64,000 bases of DNA from Glycine soja. Its lineage: Eukaryota > Streptophyta > Magnoliopsida > Fabales > Fabaceae. Below are positions 1 to 13,540 of this stretch, piece by piece. The translations under genes and the position numbers were made by a program. Position 1 is the first letter of the stretch. Every line of letters starts with the position of its first letter. The notes below the pieces were generated by a model. It was given only the letters and a program-made list of their open reading frames with translations. It ran no database searches and had not been told where the DNA came from. The DNA lies in contig NC_041008.1 in NCBI RefSeq assembly GCF_004193775.1, positions 3,660,958-3,724,957 on the forward strand, in the 5' to 3' direction.

Positions 1-1177
1 TGAAAAAGGATCTCAAGAAACTCCCAGTAAGGAAAGTAGATTAGATAAAGGTACTTCAATGGTTAGAGGTTTGGGAAATCCAATAAAATACTATCGGGTA
101 ACATTTAGAAGGATTACTTAAATGGTTTGTCATTAGCTATGATTTAGGATAGGACTTCATGGTGTTGTTTCATCCATATAGCTAACCTTCACACCTAGTG
201 GGAAAATGCTTTTGTTGGTTCGATATTCTTCTATGAAATGCAGAGAACAAAAACCAGGGAGTAATATGCATGAAGAATATGGATCCAGAAGACTTACTAG
301 GCTAAGGAATGCATTGGGAAGGAAGGTAGTAAAATTGAGGACAAGACATGTAACCAAACACCCTAGTGTGCAAGGTACTTGGACAGCTGCAGTGAAATAC
401 TAAGATGGAAGAAACAGGTGTATATATGAGTTCCCCTTGGTGTAATTCAAAAGATTTTTCTTCTACGGTGATTTGATCAACTTGTAAAACTATTGAGTGT
501 AAGTGCTCATCTTGTCTGACAGTGGCAGAATTTTAAGTCATCGTTGTTTGCTTAAACACTTTATGTAATTTTTCAGCACATCCATCATTTGTTGCTCTAG
601 TGATTTACAATCTCATAAAACTAATCATCCCAGAAGCTTAAAGCTATCATCAAAACATGTGAATGATTTTGTTGTAGATATCTAACGAGAAACTAAGTGA
701 AACAATAGTAGTTTTCTCCAAAACTAATTAATTAGACAGCATCAGATAGTCCTTTGCCTTCTACTTCACATAGTTTCTGTTTCAGTGACTTTAACCTTGA
801 AATAACTCAGTTGCGTGGAAAGATTAATATGAAAAGCAAGAAGGGAATTAGTGCTGAACATTAACATGCAGCAATTGCTATTGAGCTCAGCCCATTTACC
901 CCTTCTCATACTTATTTTGGATGGATAATAAAGTGTGAAATTTTAACCCCTTTTTATAGTCATAGGGCTGCATTTATAGCTACTTGTTATGAGGCATTTC
1001 TCTTTTTCCAGTGTATTAAAAAATAAATCAAAGTAAAAAATGGCTTTATATTTCTGAAAAAGCTTGATGGATAGAACAATACTACATACAGGGGTGAGAT
1101 GTAATATATTAGCATCTTAAGATAAGGTGTAGGTTCAGCTCTCTCTCTAGCTACTTGTATGTTGACAGTGTTCAACT
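1..1177. other. intergenic, nothing recognised
   Basis: Short open frames are present, such as a 65-codon one at 206-403 on the plus strand, but none resembles a known domain and base composition is ordinary. The stretch lies downstream of the terminal exon of the GDSL pseudogene. It may contain that gene's old 3' end, but I see no clear marker of it. Confidence 0.4.
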
Positions 1178-1413
1178 TCAATATAGTTCTCTAAGATTAT
1201 AAGGCCCTGCAACCTTGTGATCTCCATTCCACGTCACCACATCAATTTGATGATAGGCTTTTCCCGTTGGATGAGCAGCATAAAAAATCAAGTATTCTTC
1301 AACATTGTCACACAATTTATATTCTTTCACTGTCCTCTTCCCTCCACAGCTTTGAAATCCTCTGTAAGGAGTAAGGACGCCCACCCCAACATCCTATATT
1401 GCCTTCCTTTAAT

Positions 1414-4400
1414 CCACTTAACTATAATCCATTTAACAAGCTCATTTTTAAAGTTCCAATTACAAAATAAAAGTTGCGTTGTACTTCAAACTTGCAACTG
1501 ATTCGGAATTTTATAATTTATATTAATTGCAATTGATTCATGCGGTTCAATTAGTGATTCATCCATTCAATAATGATTGATTGATGCAATGACTGAATTA
1601 ATGATAAGTTTGATTTTTAAAACATTGAGTACAAGATAATTTTGTTGTCTAATTAAGGTTTTAACTAATATGTTTTATAAAACATTTTTAAAAATAAAAA
1701 ATGTATTTTTTTGTATAAATCTATAGTTAAATAAAAATAAACAACTCTTATATATTTAGTCAAATTTCCTTTATAAAATATCATTTCTTAAAATTACTAA
1801 AACATACTAGAAGGAACAATAACTATAAGAAAGAAAAAAGTGTTGAAAATAAATATTTATGTCTAAGATTGTTAACTTATTGATAAGTGTACCAATTTTA
1901 TCAAAATAGTAAAGATTAAAATGGAAGTTCAAGTGTTGAATCAACAAGAACTTTGGTTGTATTTTAGTGATGCAAACCCAATTATTAAGCAATGAGAAGA
2001 AGTAGAAGAAGATGAAGAATTGTGAGTGTGAAAAGTAGGGTTAAAAGAAAAGAAGATAAGAAGAAAAATAAATAATATAGTTTAAATGTGAAAAGATGAA
2101 GTCAAAATGTAATAATATTGGGAGCTTAGTATGCCAACACCACTTATAATGTAATGTAATAGATTTTCTTTATGAAATCTTTGTTTTCACCCCCCCATCT
2201 ACTAAATTATCATATCTTTGTTTTCTTGCACGAATGATCTAATTTATTTATCTTTTTCCCCCAAATTTCGTTGCAGAGACAAAATAACAAACTGCATTAA
2301 AGTAGGAGATGCAAAAATTCTTTGGGCAAAACAAATGTCAATTTATTTCTAGTAATGAATTTATTTTGATAGGCTTCCTGAGTTCTTTAGGAAATAATAA
2401 TTTTTTAATGTACTACCCTTTAAATATTATATGGATGATCAGATCATAATAACAGAAAAGTATAGAGAAGAATCATAAAAACATAATTGCATTAAATAAA
2501 CAATGATAAAAAATTACATTATAAGAGTTTTACCTCCAGGCTCCCAACAAAAGGGTTTTAGCCTCTTATAGTCATGAGAGACTTTACACTCCAGGGGCTA
2601 GTAAAAGAGGCTGGATGACTAATAGCAAGAAAGAGATGAATGACTAAAGAAAGAGAGTTTTCCCTAAGGGAAATGCTCAAACTTTGGATTTCTTCACTAT
2701 TGGGTGAGACTGCACGCTAAGCCTAAACTTGTCCACTAAGTGAAAGTGCGCACTAAGCCTGAACTTGTCTGCTAAGTGAGAGTGTGCTTATTCTAACTTT
2801 TTCTTCAAGGCTTTTGCTTCAAATATTCTTCTTTTGACTTCTACTAATAAAAAATTGAATGAATGTTAATTTCTTCGTTATTTCATTAAAAACAATAGTA
2901 CAGTGAAGAAATTATTATTATTATTAGTCAAAATTGACTATTAAATTAGTTCAGATTTCACAATTATCAAAGATCCAATCCATCATGTTATCAATTATAG
3001 CAAATAATTATTCTTTATTATATTATCATATTTATTATTTTATTAAATTTGTAATTTGACTCGTCCTTGATTAAAATTAGAGGTTGTTATTATGATAGAG
3101 ATTATGATAATGAGAAACAAGTTATTTATAATTTTAATCTAAATTGTTTTTGACCGTAGGATTATTGTGAATATGACATCAATAATACAGATAGATCAAT
3201 ATATATGCAATGATCTTTATTGGATAAAGATTAATAGATCTCATTTATTAAATTATATATACGATGTACACGTAGATATCATCATTGAATTGACTCAATT
3301 GAAAATTTCTAATAGTTAATATTACCTTGATATGTAAAGAAGAAATATAAAGATTTATAATTTCCTTTGACCTAAGATTATCATAGTAATTAATAAGTTA
3401 TTTGTTATATTTTAATTTCGTGCACCTAATGTTTTATGACACTAGTTGAATAAATATTAGATATGACTAAATATTTATAGAATTAATGATTAATCAATAA
3501 GGAATCCATCAATTCTAGGTAATGAGTTTAAGCTCTATGGTAGGATTAAGATCTTGGTCATGACAATTGAATGAAAGAAGAAAAAAGTTTCTAAAGTCAT
3601 TCATTGACTAAATGTGTTAGCTTATTAGAATTTGACAATAATATTATACTTTAGAGTTAACCTTGAGTTATAAATGATGGAAGGAAATATTAGATTATTC
3701 TTCTATTGGTTCGTGAAGGAAAAAGATGTTACTTCATGCTATCCGGACGCTAAGGAGTGTTGCTAAATGCTTACCTTGATTGATAAATTAATTATGATTA
3801 ATTTATATTGAACCTACATGGTCACACAAAGTGTTTCAATATTTACAAAAGAAAATAATTTATTTGATAATTAAATTAGAGAATTTAATTTAATCAAATA
3901 AATATTTTAGTGGAATTTTGTTATATTTTTTACTAGCATCAAGAATATAATTAATGTATAAAAAGGAACATTGTTTTATAATTATAGAAGTTATCCATGA
4001 AATAAGAATAATATTCAATTGCTATGTAGGAATGTGATTAATTATTATAATTAATCATGTGATTAATTATGAATTATCTTTATCTTAAATCAGGAAGCTT
4101 CTTAAAATAAAATATATGAGATAATGTTTATTTTCTGTAAAGATACAGATATAAAATTATTTTAAATTTTTTCTTTTTGTTCTTTAAAAAATGCTCAAAT
4201 CCATATCTCTTTAACATTATAAATAAAAGCATCTACCAAAGGCAAAATACACTAGACAAAAATTAGAAAAATTCAAGTATAGTTTTAGACCTAAAAAATA
4301 GGAAGAGAATTTGTTTTTTACCGTTTGACTCATCTAAAGAGTTGATAACATAGATTGATCTCGGTGTGGATATAAAGAGAGTCCCCTCACTGTTGAAGAA

Positions 4401-4587
4401 AAATTATATTGATGGAAGAATGCGTATTTGGATACACCAATCTATTTTTCTTTATTTATTATTCTTGTATATTTTAAATGCAAAATAGATCCTAATTTTT
4501 TTCCATGCAGGTGTTTGGAACACTTTTATTGTAACTTTCAAAAAGTTAGGCCAATTGTGAGGCCAAAGGTTCAAAATTCAAATGTAC
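1414..4587. other. AT-rich insertion replacing exon 4 of the GDSL pseudogene
   Basis: About 3.2 kb lies between the exon 3 and exon 5 remnants, where the intact neighbours have exon 4 and two introns. No GDSL exon 4 similarity is visible. The stretch is very AT-rich, has no long open frame, and contains a short 36-bp tandem duplication. Mobile-element origin is likely, but I could not define ends or a target duplication. Confidence 0.45.
2705..2789. repeat. 36-bp tandem repeat, about 2.3 copies
   Basis: Units start at about 2705, 2741 and 2777. They share the core ctaagcct(a/g)aacttgtc followed by (c/g)ctaagtga. Copies differ at several positions, so the duplication is not recent. It lies within the insertion in the GDSL pseudogene. 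Confidence 0.7.
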
Positions 4588-5426
4588 TCTAATTGCTGTT
4601 GTAATGTTGCCAATGACGAAGTCTACAAAAATTTGTTGAGAGTATGGAAGGACCACAGTGCCATTGGATTTGGAATGTCAATAATTAACTTAATTTCAAA
4701 ATTAAATATTTTTATATTGAATTGACATTCATGACACTTAATTAAGTATGACATCGTTAATTAAAGGATAATGTTAACGAATTCTAACTAATAATATGTA
4801 CTAAAATCAAACATAAATAAATTTAAGATCATAAAATAAAAAAAGTGAAGTTTATATATGTAGTAAAATCAAATTGCATATATTACGTGTATGAAAAAAT
4901 ATATTTCAGCCTAGATTCTTTAAACGACATTTTCCAAAAATTGGGAAAAGGAAACGTACCAGTCCTGGACTAGTTTCAGCCAAAGCTCCAGCACCGGAAG
5001 ATGCAAAATTCACCCCATATATGTTGGAATTAGTGACAACTCTGCATACTCAGCTGCAAACATACATGTACTCGGCAAATTAAAATATAAAAAAAAAACC
5101 TAAAAGCTTCGACTTTAGTGAAAAAATGATGATACCGATAAAATCAGGAATTACACGTCCATCAGAATTTCTTCGACTGGGGTACTTAAAGAAAGTATCT
5201 CCATAAGGGGGAAAGTTTTGTGGTTGAAATAGTGAGTCTCCAAATATGAGTAGAGTTTTGTGGTTTTGCAGCAGACATGTATTCTTTTGGGAATGCGAGT
5301 TATAAATGTTGAGAATAAAAGAGCACAGGAAGACAACCAACATAACAAAGAACCCTAAAAAACTTGCCATGTTCCAAATTCAGTACTCTTCCCATGCATG
5401 CAAAGTTAGGTATTATGTTGCCAAAC

Positions 5427-5434
5427 TTTATATA
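5427..5434 (-). promoter_or_regulatory. TATA box of the GDSL pseudogene
   Basis: On the minus strand this reads TATATAAA, about 60 nt upstream of the pseudogene's ATG. The intact GDSL gene at 8052-11082 has a similar TATATAA at 11127-11133 a comparable distance from its ATG. The core promoter therefore appears retained although the coding region is broken. Confidence 0.5.
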
Positions 5435-5532
5435 GGAGGCATTGGCCTATGGAGTGGGACTTTATTTGATTCAGACGTGGGTACGTAAAGCCACTACTGG
5501 AATGGAGATGCGAAATTTTCTTCATTGTTTAG

Positions 5533-5718
5533 GTGTGGGTTAAAAGCTTTGGGAGTTTTACTCCTATAAATAGGAGTCCCGTTTATCAATTTATATATCC
5601 CATCAAAGAGATAAAAATAAGAATTTTTTTTTCCAATTCTTGTGCTGATTTGCTAGCAAAGAATGGTGCTTCATCTGATGTAGATTTTGCTAATTTTGTT
5701 ACTGTCCTGCACAATTAG
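5533..5718 (+). mobile_element. possible LINE RNase H tail fragment
   Basis: The plus-strand frame carries NSCADLLAKNGAS close to its end. This resembles the C-terminal NxxADxLAKxG motif of the RNase H domain in plant non-LTR retrotransposons. The rest of the frame is not convincing and there is no catalytic core, so only a short 3' relic is suggested. A run of A (about 5781-5788) follows about 60 nt after the stop codon. It could be chance similarity. Confidence 0.35.
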
Positions 5719-8051
5719 GTACTTATTTGTTAAGGCATTAGTTTTCCTTTGTCTTCTGTTATACTACTAATTCCCAATGATAAAAAAAATTAACAAAATT
5801 ATCTTGAATATGCATGTCTCTTTTCCCCCCACCATATGCATGTCGTTGAAAAGAGGATGAATACAAAGTATTCCAGTAATCCACTAATTGAATTGTAAGC
5901 GTGACTTTTGGCTTACATTCATTGACCGAAATCTCATGCAGATCTTTTTATTACATATTCATGATTAAATAACAATATAATTTTTTATATTCCAGTTAAT
6001 TTCATAAAAAAATCTTCAATATAGAAATGTTTATACTCTGGTGAATTTAATTTTGGAGGCCGCAAGTCAAAAGAACTGCTGGACCTAATGATCGAAAAGT
6101 TGGGTGCCAATTAAAATGTGCCAAATTTTGTAAGTTGGGTGGGATAAAATATACAAATTTGATAGTTTATGCAAAATCTGTAAAAACATGAAAGGTAAGT
6201 GACAAAAAGTGTAATTAAGTCTAAAATAAATAAGACTGGCTAAATTATAGTTAAATAATAAAAAGAATATTTACAAAGTATTTTAAGGATATTAGTCAAA
6301 CTGTCAAAATACTAATTTCTATATATTGATATTTCTACTTTTATTATTACATGAATTTGTTTATTTTTGTTTGTTATACCACGTTATAAATTTGGACAAC
6401 AATTTCGAAATATACTGTAAAGTGGAAGAGACATATAGAAGGAATTTATAAAGATATGACAGTCCTTGAAACATGCTGGCTTATTTATCTAGGGTTACTG
6501 TGGGACGGGTTTAACAAACATTATTAAAGACTAATATTCATTTGGAAAGTTGAAGATAATTATAGTCATGAAATCATTTTATTTGTTTAGAATACATTTT
6601 TTTGTAGGATATCAGTGAGGAATTGTGTGTGAGATGAAGACTAAAGCTATGTTTCGATTATCGTTAGAAATGGTACTCAAACATGTACCAAGTGTGTGCT
6701 TTTATAAATTTCTCACTTTCTAATACACGAAATGAAATCCACTCTCACACTAAGCATCACGTGCAATGAAAGGTAACGTGAATGCAGACACTCCTTAAGT
6801 CAGCTGCATGACCTTCCTATGCAGTGATTTTCTGGTGTGTGACCTTATGAGTGTAGGTGTTTGTTAACTGTGCAAAGGACGCTAATTAATGTTAGGTGAA
6901 GTGAGAGAGGTCTGCGTTTAAATTGTGAAGGTGAATGAGTTGTACGTGCAACACTGAAAAAGAGAGAATTCAACCAATTTTCTCTCATTTTTTCTTAATT
7001 AGGGCTATGCTTATATCCTCCTCATACACAATAAATTTGTATCTTATCATTTTCGGTGTAATTACACCTTCATCTTAATATTTTTGTATTTGTCACTCTC
7101 ACCTTTTTCTCTCCCTATGACTTTAAAATCCAATTTTCATAGTATCGGCAATGTATAACAATACCTTAAAATTTGTCTTTGGTTTAATACGTGCTTTAAG
7201 ATCACAAAAATCTCTCAATATTTTAGTCTTCTTTCTATATCTTATGTGTGATATCTTTTCATTTTTCTATTATTTTATATTATTAATCTTATATATTTAA
7301 ACTTGGAAACAAGTAATAAGTGAAAAACTTTTGTTTTTAATTCAATTAGAGATAGTATTTTGCATGTCTCTACTAAGCACATCCAATATTAAATAAAACA
7401 ACTAAGAACTTAAAGTAGAGTCATGATGCAATCCTATTTCTATAAGAAAATGTTTATTTTTAGGTCTTGGAGTGCTGGTAATTACCTTATGGGACATGTC
7501 TACCTGTATATATAACTAAGATACAAGCCACGCAAACATCATTCATTTCCAAAAACTTCAGCAACAATTCTCTTGTACTCGATCATATGCTTTTTTCAAG
7601 TCAAATAAAGATTATGTATGTTTCTTTTTTTGCTTCAATACATTTCTACCATCCTTAGCTCCGCATAAGATAAACGACTTTTATTGTGGTCATTGTTATC
7701 ATAAAATCAAATTGATTCTCTACCATCCGCATCTCTTCTTAATCTATGCTTAATCACTTTTTTTTTTTATGTATATTCATAGTTTGACTCTTAAGTTTTA
7801 TATATACTAGTAATAATCTAATTAGTACAATTATATAATATTTCTTTTTATGAATTATGAATATATATTTCCTTTTATTCTTAAAGATAGGAACACGGTA
7901 ATATTTTCCACTTTTGATCTAACATAATTTTCGATTTCAAAATCTCATTAAATAATTTAGTGGGTCAAATAATACCTTATTCTCCTACATATTTTTAAAC
8001 TTAAGCATATATGCCTATAAATTATAATAAGGCTATTTTTTTTTTCTGTCT
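5719..8051. other. intergenic spacer between the GDSL pseudogene and the first intact GDSL gene
   Basis: No gene is supported here. The DNA is AT-rich with no long open frame. The 3' part, near 8040, holds the downstream region of the minus-strand GDSL gene. No structured repeat was identified. Confidence 0.4.
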
Positions 8052-10174
8052 TCAAAAGTAGTGAAACAACTCCTTCAGATTGTAAGGCTCATTGACATCT
8101 CCGTTTCTACTCCACATTAGCTTGGCAAAATGCTCAGCAGCAATCTCTGTGGGATGAAGAGAATCAAAGAACACATTATTGTTAACATTGTTACATAGCT
8201 CATATTCTTCAATCCCCCTCTTTCCTCCGCAACTATTATCTCCTCTGTAGGGACCACCTCCACAACAAGCTGCATTCCCCTCTTCAAAACCTTATCCAAA
8301 AAAGAAGAAACAATTAATGAGCAAAGATGATGCACTTGATTTTTTTTCTTTCTTTTTAAAATTATCATATATATACAGATAATGGGCATATACCATATTT
8401 TGAAGGGTACTTCATTAATTCAATAAGTGCACCGTAGAAGTCGGTAACTGAGTATTTGAATCCCTTTAGCTGTTTCTCTAGCCCATGAAGCATTTTGGGT
8501 AAAGCATTATTATGTAACCTTGCAATGGCCGAAGCTTCTTCTTCTAGGCAGGCACTTAAGCTAGTACTATTTATGGCCATCCTTAGAAGGGGAAAGCAAT
8601 TTAAAGGACCAACATTTACAAACCCAAATTTCCTTCCTCCTTCATTGTAAATTTCCTACACAAAATATATCATTGTTATAATTTAAAATTACTAACAACC
8701 AGAGAAAAGAAGAAATTAAATTGAAAAGAAGTTATTGCAATTGTGAGAGGCTAAAAGGTTCATATCTTAGCATATACGTACTTTGATAACGGCAGTAATG
8801 TTACCAATCACATAATCTACAAATTTTTGTTGGGGGCATGGAAGAACCGCACCACTTGTCAAGTTTGTAAGGAAAGGGGTGCCATAGTCATTGCCTCCTA
8901 TGCTAAATATGTAGATAGCTCTGGACAGCAACTTTTTGGCTTCCTCATCTCCTAATTTTTGCCTGAATTGCTTGCTTACTTCTGTGAAGTATTTTACCTG
9001 AGCTTTTAAGTCTATAACCTAAAAAATGAATAGGAAAAGGTTACACATATACACATCATACAATTACCAAAGTGGTAAAACATTTACAAATAATTAAATT
9101 TATACAATTTATACAATTTTTTTTTTTGTTTCCATCTCTCTTCATTACTTCGTCTTATCACATATTTCTTTCTCTAGCTTCTGTTTTTCATCTCTTTTAG
9201 TGATACAAATATTTATACAAATTTATTCATACAAATGTTTTTCTATTCAAATACACTGCTATATAAGCAAATAATATATAGTTTCAAGAACGAAACAGCA
9301 TAAAAAATATGCTTTTGTTTACATAATCATATATACAGGGTTTTCATCTCAACTACAAAATACAGTGTATAGTCATGATAGCATAGATATATCTAGGACA
9401 CATGCATGTTTCTGTTGTTGTTCAGTTTTAAAAAAAAAAAATTAAAAAACTATCGGATTGTCCACTTTTTATTTTTTAATTTCATTTTTTTCTTTTTTTA
9501 AATCTCACCTTTTGTTAATTGTAATGCGGAAGTAATTACTTTCAAATTTTAATTTTATGTTCAAATTTTATTTTTCCCTTATTTTTGGTTACTTATGCTC
9601 TCAAAGTTATTATTTCCAATTTTTATTAAACTTTTTCTCTCGTGAATCGCAGTTGATTCATTTTTGTATATTAAATTAGAAAATATTATCATGAAAGTGA
9701 CTTTAATTTTTTTTAATTTATTTTTCTTTAAACAATGATGATACATAAAGCAATTATTTCTGTAAAATAAGTTGGATCAAAATATACATGTAATATATTT
9801 ACTTCATTACTAAATAAGATAATGTTTAAAAAAAAAAAAAACTCATGGATACATGTATGATGTGAAAGTATTAAATACTTTTAATTCTTTAAAAATTACT
9901 TTAAGTTAAAAGTAATAATTAAATGAATTTTGTATTTTGATATTCTAAATTACTAATAGAGAAAATAATTCATCCACATGTATTGATACATACTGTGATC
10001 TAATCGCAATCTTTTTAACAATCTAATTACAAACAAAATAAATTTATTAAATTTTATAATAATTACCTTAAAAATTACACATAAAATATCAATTAATTAA
10101 TAATATAAAATTTTAATACTAAGAGTTTTTATAAAAATTAAATTCTACTAAAATATTTTATTACAAAACTTCCT

Positions 10175-10233
<59 letters not shown>

Positions 10234-11082
10234 TTGTCACATTTCCTTTTCATACATAAAATAAAACTCCTTTATTGACTTAGTTAAAAATATAACTTTA
10301 ATTATTTGTGTTTTTTGCTCCGGTCTCCTCATTCTCTAATCACTTAGAGGCAGGGTGCCATCTTTCCCTAGCATATTTTTTTCCTCCTGATCTAAGGGGC
10401 TACAAACATGGCCTTAAGAGTCCAAAACCATTTCTATTTTCACAAGTTTGGAAAAGAACAGCTAATGTACCAGTCCTTGATTAGTTTCAACCAGAGCTCC
10501 AGCTCCTGCTGATGCAAAATTCACCCCATATATGTAATGATCCTGAAATCCAGCTGGACTCAGGTATGCCTGAATTAGTGGCAACGTTGCATACTCAGCT
10601 GAAATAAAGGATTCTTCACGTTATATGTCAACCATAATGTATAATATGAAGAAAAAAGAATATCCACCTATTTTTTATTCTGAAATAAAAAAAAATCAGA
10701 CTTTTATACAATATGTTAATAGATTTGTAAATTCACTGATATTGTCTTTTGATTCTCACAAATAATATATATATATAAATTACAGAGTAGTAAAAACTTA
10801 AAACAAACCAATGAAATCTGGGATGACACGTCCATCAGAAAACCTTCCAGTGGGATACTTGAAGAAAGTTTCCCCATATGGGGGGAAGTTTGCCTGCAAA
10901 AAAGTGGAGCTATTGATGTAGTTATTGTTTCCAACATCAAACAATGAGTCTCCAAATATGAACAGAGCTGTGTGATTTTTTGGAAGGCAGATACTACTTT
11001 GTGAAAGTGAATAATTAGAAATGAGAATAAAATAGCTCAGATAGAACGCCAATATAGACATGGAAACTCTTAAGCTAGCCAT
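8052..11082 (-). CDS. GDSL esterase/lipase, GLIP1-type, intact
   Basis: Secreted serine esterase/lipase of the plant GDSL (SGNH) family. Five exons: 10809-11082, 10471-10598, 8782-9018, 8394-8655 and 8052-8290. All introns are GT/AG, and phases 1-0-0-1 close to give 379 residues, usual for the family. Residues 1-27 look like a signal peptide. The nucleophile block is [13 protein letters not shown] (Ser46). Block II is [13 protein letters not shown] in exon 2. The oxyanion block is FSIGGND (Asn177). Block V is FDSLHPTE, with Asp343 and His346 completing the triad. A Cys-rich stretch ([10 protein letters not shown] then SCGGKRG) precedes block V. The ATG was chosen because it directly precedes the hydrophobic leader and a TATA box lies about 45 nt upstream. 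Arabidopsis GLIP1-clade members act in the apoplast in defence-related hydrolysis; the substrate here is unknown. It is a tandem duplicate of its neighbours. Confidence 0.95.
10179..10230. repeat. (TA)n microsatellite in intron 2 of the GDSL gene
   Basis: An uninterrupted TA dinucleotide run of about 26 units, inside the long second intron (9019-10470) of the intact GDSL gene. It is likely polymorphic in length. Confidence 0.95.
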
Positions 11083-11126
11083 GCTTGAATTTTTTGCTAG
11101 ATCCCTTTAATATCTCTCACGCTGAC

Positions 11127-11133
11127 TTATATA
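11127..11133 (-). promoter_or_regulatory. TATA box of the intact GDSL gene at 8052-11082
   Basis: The minus strand reads CCTATATAAG here, about 45 nt upstream of the ATG at 11082. This spacing implies a very short 5' UTR of about 15-20 nt if transcription starts about 30 nt downstream of the box. Confidence 0.6.
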
Positions 11134-11407
11134 GGCACCGTGAACCTTTCATACTTTATAATTGGTATAATATTTATTTGACCGATGTTTGTTTCTTAAT
11201 TAACTCATGGTTCATGCATTCATAAATTGCTATTCATGTAGTATTATTTTTATTCGCCTGCCGAATGCCAATATATTCCTGATATTTCGTTGACTTTAAA
11301 AGTAAAGAGTAAATTAAAATAACATTAGTCAGCGTAGGAAATGCTGCTTTCAGTTTCACATGCTAATCTTGAACAAATTCTTTCGTGAAGTATCAAACAC
11401 CAATAGG

Positions 11408-11409
<2 letters not shown>

Positions 11410-11452
<43 letters not shown>
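11410..11452. repeat. (TA)n microsatellite
   Basis: An uninterrupted TA run of about 21 units, roughly 330 bp upstream of the start codon of the intact GDSL gene. Confidence 0.95.
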
Positions 11453-11456
<4 letters not shown>

Positions 11457-11849
11457 AGGAAGGATAGCAAACATTATTTTGTCACCGCCCTCTCAGAGGA
11501 ATCCGCAAAAAGATTATTTGTGAAAATAACATTTCTCAACCGACATGTAGTGTATATTTGAATTTACCGTAATAATACTGATTTTACATTATTGATTATT
11601 GTATAATTGCGTTTAGTATATTTCTACTTACTTTAATTCTATTATAATTTTTATACATCATAATTGATTCTATCATGATTTTAGAAACAATTTAACTTTG
11701 TAAAATTTGATCAAAATCAAAGTTAACCCACACCACCATAGTCTATTGTAATTTTGAAAACTATCTAAACCATAAGCAGAATCAAGGCAGAAACAACATG
11801 CTTGGAGTGTACATTCGGGACCATGTGTAAAAAAAATAAGTTAAATTAA

Positions 11850-12060
11850 AACTTTAATTCCTCTTAATTTTTCATCTATGATTTTAATTTATTTATTTTT
11901 TAGTGATTTTAGTTCTTTTATTAAAATTTTCACAATTCAGTCCTCAATTTGTATTTTTTTTATTTTGATCCAATTGAATCCTAGATCTAATATATTCACT
12001 TAAAATATCTTTAAAACAATTTAATTAATTATAATACAAAAATTAAGGTTTTTAAATTTT
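11850..12060. repeat. dispersed AT-rich repeat, copy A
   Basis: Contains the words agtcctcaattt, ttgaatcctagatctaatatat and aaaatatcttt, then a run like ttaattaattataata. The same order recurs with mismatches at about 40485-40650 in the same orientation. This points to a degraded interspersed repeat. Ends are undefined. Confidence 0.45.
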
Positions 12061-12479
12061 TTAATAAGGTTTTCAAACTAAAAATGTAATTGGATCTTTG
12101 ATTTTCTATTTTTTTAGTTGAATCTTTAGAATTTTTGAAACAATTGCAAATTGTTAGTTTTTATGATTTCAAGCCACCATAAACTAATTATAATAACCAA
12201 TTGCAAAAATTTAACAAGATCAAGGATGGATTTTATATTATATGGTAAGTTGTTGACTTTGTAATAACTACTTTAAAGTATATGATGTCATTTAATTAGT
12301 TTATAATGTAATTAAAATCTTTAAACTAACAGTATATAAAAATAAAACTCTTTAATGGAAAAATAATTTATTGTATAATATGTTAAATTAATATAAACAG
12401 GTGTTAAATTACATATATCTTCTTCGATGTAATAAATAAATTTATTTCCTTAAGAAAAAATTGAACAATAGACGAGAAA

Positions 12480-13540
12480 TCACGGTATTTATTCTCTTTT
12501 TGGTATCAATAACACAGATCATTTATCAAGTAGTAAACAAATTAACTCGTAATTTATTATTCTGACAGTGATTATAAGAGAGAATAAATAATAACGACAA
12601 ATGAGTGAACCTTATAAGTCTTTGTGACATAGCAGTAGCCCTTCTTTCTGGTTGTACAAAATCGAAAAAATTAGCTAGGCTCCTAGGACGTACATCTTGT
12701 TCTTAAATACAATGAATTAAGACCAGACAATGTTAACTAACTAAATTATAACGACTAACTTAACCATGGTTGATAATAGAAAATTGCCCTAACTAACTTT
12801 CAGTTACATGTTATACTCCCCCTCAAGTTGGGAGATAAATTAAGGTTAAGATCGAAGTCCCAACGTATGAGAGCTTATGGCTTGTAGATAAATTAAGGTT
12901 AAGATTGAAGTCGGAAATATATTCTATATTTTTAGTAGACTAACTCTCAAAAAAACTTATGTCTTGTATTTAAAGAGGCACTGAAACTCCAGATTTAAAA
13001 AAAGCCTTGGTCGGATCGAACATCTGCCACTTATTACTATATGAAGACACATGTATAAGTTTTAGAAATTCATATATATACAACACTCTCACAAATAAAA
13101 TGGAAAACTTATTTTATTTTTTTATCAACAAAAAATTCATTAAACTTTGCAGGCACAAGGATAAGCCGCACCAATATCTGCATAATAATGCAGACACTGA
13201 GACATAAGCCAACACCCACACCGAAAATTGATCCCATAGCTAAAGACTATTGGATATATACACCAAAAATTCAAAAAATAAACCAACAGCAAAACACAAA
13301 AAACCACAAGTACTGAAATTACCGTGTCCTGACCCCAGTCGTATTGAACCGACTGAAACTCCATGATTAAATCTGATATGCGTCTAATACCCCTACAAAA
13401 TGGCAATTAATATCTACGTGTTTGGATTTTAATAAGTTGGATTGCAAGCTAGAAGATGAATAGCAAACTTGTTAACACAAAAGATCATATGGCTGAATTG
13501 ATTTCAATCTCCGATTGATATTACATGGTGCATGTTTAGT
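12480..13540 (-). mobile_element. degraded Ty1/copia retrotransposon remnant (3' end)
   Basis: Read on the minus strand, 13380-13500 contains a decayed RNase H segment resembling the copia motif around N-x-R-T-K-H-I-x-x-x-C-H-F, with internal stops. Further along, at about 12817-12835, is CCAACTTGAGGGGGAGT, the typical copia polypurine tract that directly precedes the 3' LTR. The AT-rich DNA from about 12815 down to about 12480 would be the LTR. The DNA between 12850 and 13380 does not read as intact polyprotein, so the copy is heavily rearranged. The boundaries are estimates. Confidence 0.5.

Larger units (their letters stand above)
1178..5370 (-). pseudogene. GDSL esterase/lipase pseudogene (GLIP1-type)
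   Basis: This is a broken member of the tandem GDSL cluster. Exon 1 (5136-5370) keeps a signal-peptide-like start (MASFLGFFVMLVVF) and the FGDSLF block. It has lost in frame the segment that reads DVGNNNYIN in the neighbours. Exon 2 (4960-5053) is 94 nt against 128 nt in the intact neighbour; the deletion shifts the frame and gives a stop within the exon. Only the 3' part of exon 3 remains (about 4588-4680), so the GxND block is gone. Exon 4 was not found. Exon 5 (about 1178-1413) has a one-base frameshift near its start, then reads PYRGFQSCGGKR, and ends in GPYNLRELY. Its block V reads FYAAHP where the intact copy has FDSLHP, so the catalytic Asp is replaced. The splice phases of exons 1 and 2 match the neighbours. 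It cannot encode a working lipase. Confidence 0.9.
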